Shown here: positions 6,327 to 7,176 of the stretch, one piece after another
How positions within the stretch are numbered: the stretch's first letter is position 1
How the letters are laid out: the number at the start of each line of letters is the position of its first letter
From: Phascolarctobacterium sp.
Lineage (GTDB): Bacteria; Bacillota; Negativicutes; Acidaminococcales; Acidaminococcaceae
Direction: 5' to 3'
Length of the DNA stretch: 7,176 bases
Assembly: GCA_004558595.1 (NCBI GenBank)
Contig: SFCN01000074.1
Span: 1-7,176 of the forward strand
Position numbers and translations under genes: made by a program
The notes under the pieces: generated by a model
The model's database searches: none
What the model saw: only the letters and a program-made list of their open reading frames with translations
Told to the model about the DNA's origin: nothing

Positions 6327-6984
6327 GCAGTTGACCATTAACGGCGAGGCCTTGCTGTTATGTGAACGCTTGGAGATGGCACAATTTGTGCATGTTTATC
6401 TGCAATATTTATTTCGGCAAGGGATTAGTTTGCCCACTGTGCAGCTTTTGAATTATCGTTCTTTGCAGCAGCTGGAGGGCTTGGCTAAGCGTTTGTCCAA
6501 TATTCCCGGTAGCAAACAGGTACAAAGAGTGCTGATTTTTGCCGATGCTCAAAACGATTTGGAAAATAGAAGAAATAAAGTTTTAGATATGCGTAGCAGT
6601 GATTTTTTTCGTACAAGGGATTACTGTGCGCATTTTTTCTTTCCAGGGAGAATAGCTGGTAGGCGTTGGCTTGGTGGCTATTTAGAGGATTTGCTAGTAG
6701 AGGCATTGAAAAGGGACACAGCGGAGCACGGTGATTTCATAAATATGAAAAATATCGCTAGAGAATATTTAATGTGTGTCGAGAATAATAGGGGCATAGA
6801 TCATAGGCTAAGTAATTATAATCGCCATTTATTATATACTTACTTTGCAGGAACGGAAAAATTCGTGGGCTGCACTATAGCAGAAGCAGCTAAATTAGGG
6901 GCTTTTGATTTCGAGCATGTGGGCTTTGTAGAGCTGAAGAAATTCATTCTGGGGTTGGGCAAGGAGTATAGGGGCAAGCTTTGA
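6319..6984 (+). CDS. Diverged TOPRIM-like protein resembling DUF3226
   Basis: The function is not known. The 221-residue protein resembles DUF3226, a small TOPRIM-related family. The N-terminus has hydrophobic strand ALLL followed by CERLEMAQF at residues 15-23; the family usually shows a Val-Glu-Gly...Asp pattern here, so E16 is kept but Gly and Asp are replaced. VLIFADAQNDLENRR holds the DxD-like acids D76 and D80 (spaced four apart as D-A-Q-N-D). HFFFPGR then GGYLEDLLVEAL (E123, D124) matches the family's Pro...Leu-Glu-Asp block, and the C-terminal YTYFAGTEKF...AAKLGAFDF segment also fits. No signal peptide or membrane segment is evident. ATG 6319 is chosen over 6307 (four extra residues) because of the GGTGAGG site and the 8-nt overlap with the glycosyltransferase gene. 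The second half is AT-rich (about 38% GC over 6541-6660 by hand count). TOPRIM proteins act on nucleic acids, so a role in LPS synthesis is not expected; family assignment is by eye. Confidence 0.6.
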   Translation: MNKQLTINGEALLLCERLEMAQFVHVYLQYLFRQGISLPTVQLLNYRSLQQLEGLAKRLSNIPGSKQVQRVLIFADAQNDLENRRNKVLDMRSSDFFRTRDYCAHFFFPGRIAGRRWLGGYLEDLLVEALKRDTAEHGDFINMKNIAREYLMCVENNRGIDHRLSNYNRHLLYTYFAGTEKFVGCTIAEAAKLGAFDFEHVGFVELKKFILGLGKEYRGKL

Positions 6985-6992
6985 GAATTTTT

Positions 6993-6999
6993 AGAGGAG
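6993..6999 (+). promoter_or_regulatory. Ribosome binding site of the 3'-edge gene
   Basis: AGAGGAG lies 9 nt before ATG 7009 in the 24-nt gap after the TOPRIM-like gene. It shows that the truncated frame at the edge is a real gene start. The gap has no hairpin-plus-T terminator, so transcription from upstream may continue into it. Confidence 0.75.
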
Positions 7000-7008
7000 A
7001 ACAAATAA

Positions 7009-7176
7009 ATGGTTAACAAACAGGATACAAACAAAAGAATCAAAACTGTGCCCAACCTATTTGATATAATTCCAGTTGGCTTTTTTAACTATTTGGCAAG
7101 TAACAGTAATCATCGTATTTATGCGGATTGTTTACAGCTTATCTATGATGAATATGATAGAGAAATCTCCTATAGA
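7009..7176 (+). CDS. N-terminal fragment of a JetA-like (DUF5716, Wadjet) protein, 3' partial
   Basis: The frame opens at ATG 7009 behind a good ribosome site and stays open for 56 codons to the window edge. After a short basic, polar leader (about residues 1-14) comes NLFDIIPVGFFNYLAS, then HRIYADCLQLIYDEYD. This arrangement, LF-x-IIP-x-x-FF followed by xIYADxLxLIY, resembles the start of the JetA/DUF5716 family, whose members form the kleisin-like component of the Wadjet SMC-type complex that removes plasmids. If correct, jetB, jetC (SMC-like ATPase) and jetD (TOPRIM-containing nuclease) should follow. The fragment is strongly AT-rich (53 of 168 bases G or C by hand count), unlike the heptose genes. 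Only 56 residues are visible and the match is from memory of the family, so a stand-alone DUF5716 gene or another family remains possible. Confidence 0.5.
   Translation, partial: MVNKQDTNKRIKTVPNLFDIIPVGFFNYLASNSNHRIYADCLQLIYDEYDREISYR

Noticed and set aside
5826..6338. Minus-strand open frame of 170 codons opposite the second heptosyltransferase
   Set aside because: It is antisense to the donor-binding domain, rich in His/Ser/Thr without a recognisable fold, and has no supporting ribosome site that I can see.

Overview
The window looks like the chromosome of a lipopolysaccharide-making (diderm) bacterium. Strong Shine-Dalgarno sites (for example AAGGAGGG before hldD), moderate-to-low GC and the protein sequences suggest a Firmicute of the Negativicutes type (Phascolarctobacterium/Acidaminococcus/Selenomonas-like). 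That placement is an inference from sequence style and the presence of LPS genes; no rRNA or other marker gene is present. Every gene lies on the + strand and the DNA is almost fully coding. The largest gap is 51 bases, with 45 of them outside any possible start, so no stretch over 300 bases lacks a gene. I saw no tRNA, rRNA, CRISPR array, insertion sequence or convincing factor-independent terminator.

Layout: (1) 2-658, the C-terminal part of an outer-membrane beta-barrel protein, most likely LptD, which inserts LPS into the outer leaflet. (2) 673-4180, a complete four-gene ADP-heptose pathway: gmhA (isomerase), hldE (fused kinase/adenylyltransferase), hldD (6-epimerase) and gmhB (phosphatase). 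(3) 4232-6326, two consecutive GT9 heptosyltransferases, WaaC-like then WaaF-like, which use ADP-heptose to build the LPS inner core. (4) 6319-6984, a diverged TOPRIM-like protein resembling DUF3226. (5) 7009 to the edge, the first 56 codons of a gene whose N-terminus resembles JetA of the Wadjet SMC-type plasmid-defence system.

The LPS genes read as one transcription unit. Several junctions overlap: gmhA/hldE by 11 or 8 nt, hldE/hldD by 4, hldD/gmhB by up to 17, GT9/GT9 by 8, and GT9/TOPRIM-like by 8. Sedoheptulose-7-phosphate is converted by GmhA, HldE (kinase), GmhB, HldE (adenylyltransferase) and HldD to ADP-L-glycero-beta-D-manno-heptose, which the two GT9 enzymes consume. The co-directional barrel gene would export the finished LPS.

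The 3' end is the less ordinary part. A TOPRIM-like gene is translationally coupled to the LPS operon and followed 24 nt later by a JetA-like start in clearly more AT-rich DNA (about 32% GC by hand count over 7009-7176, against about 64% in a 120-base sample of hldE). This may be the border between a housekeeping envelope operon and a defence locus, but the window ends too early to prove it.
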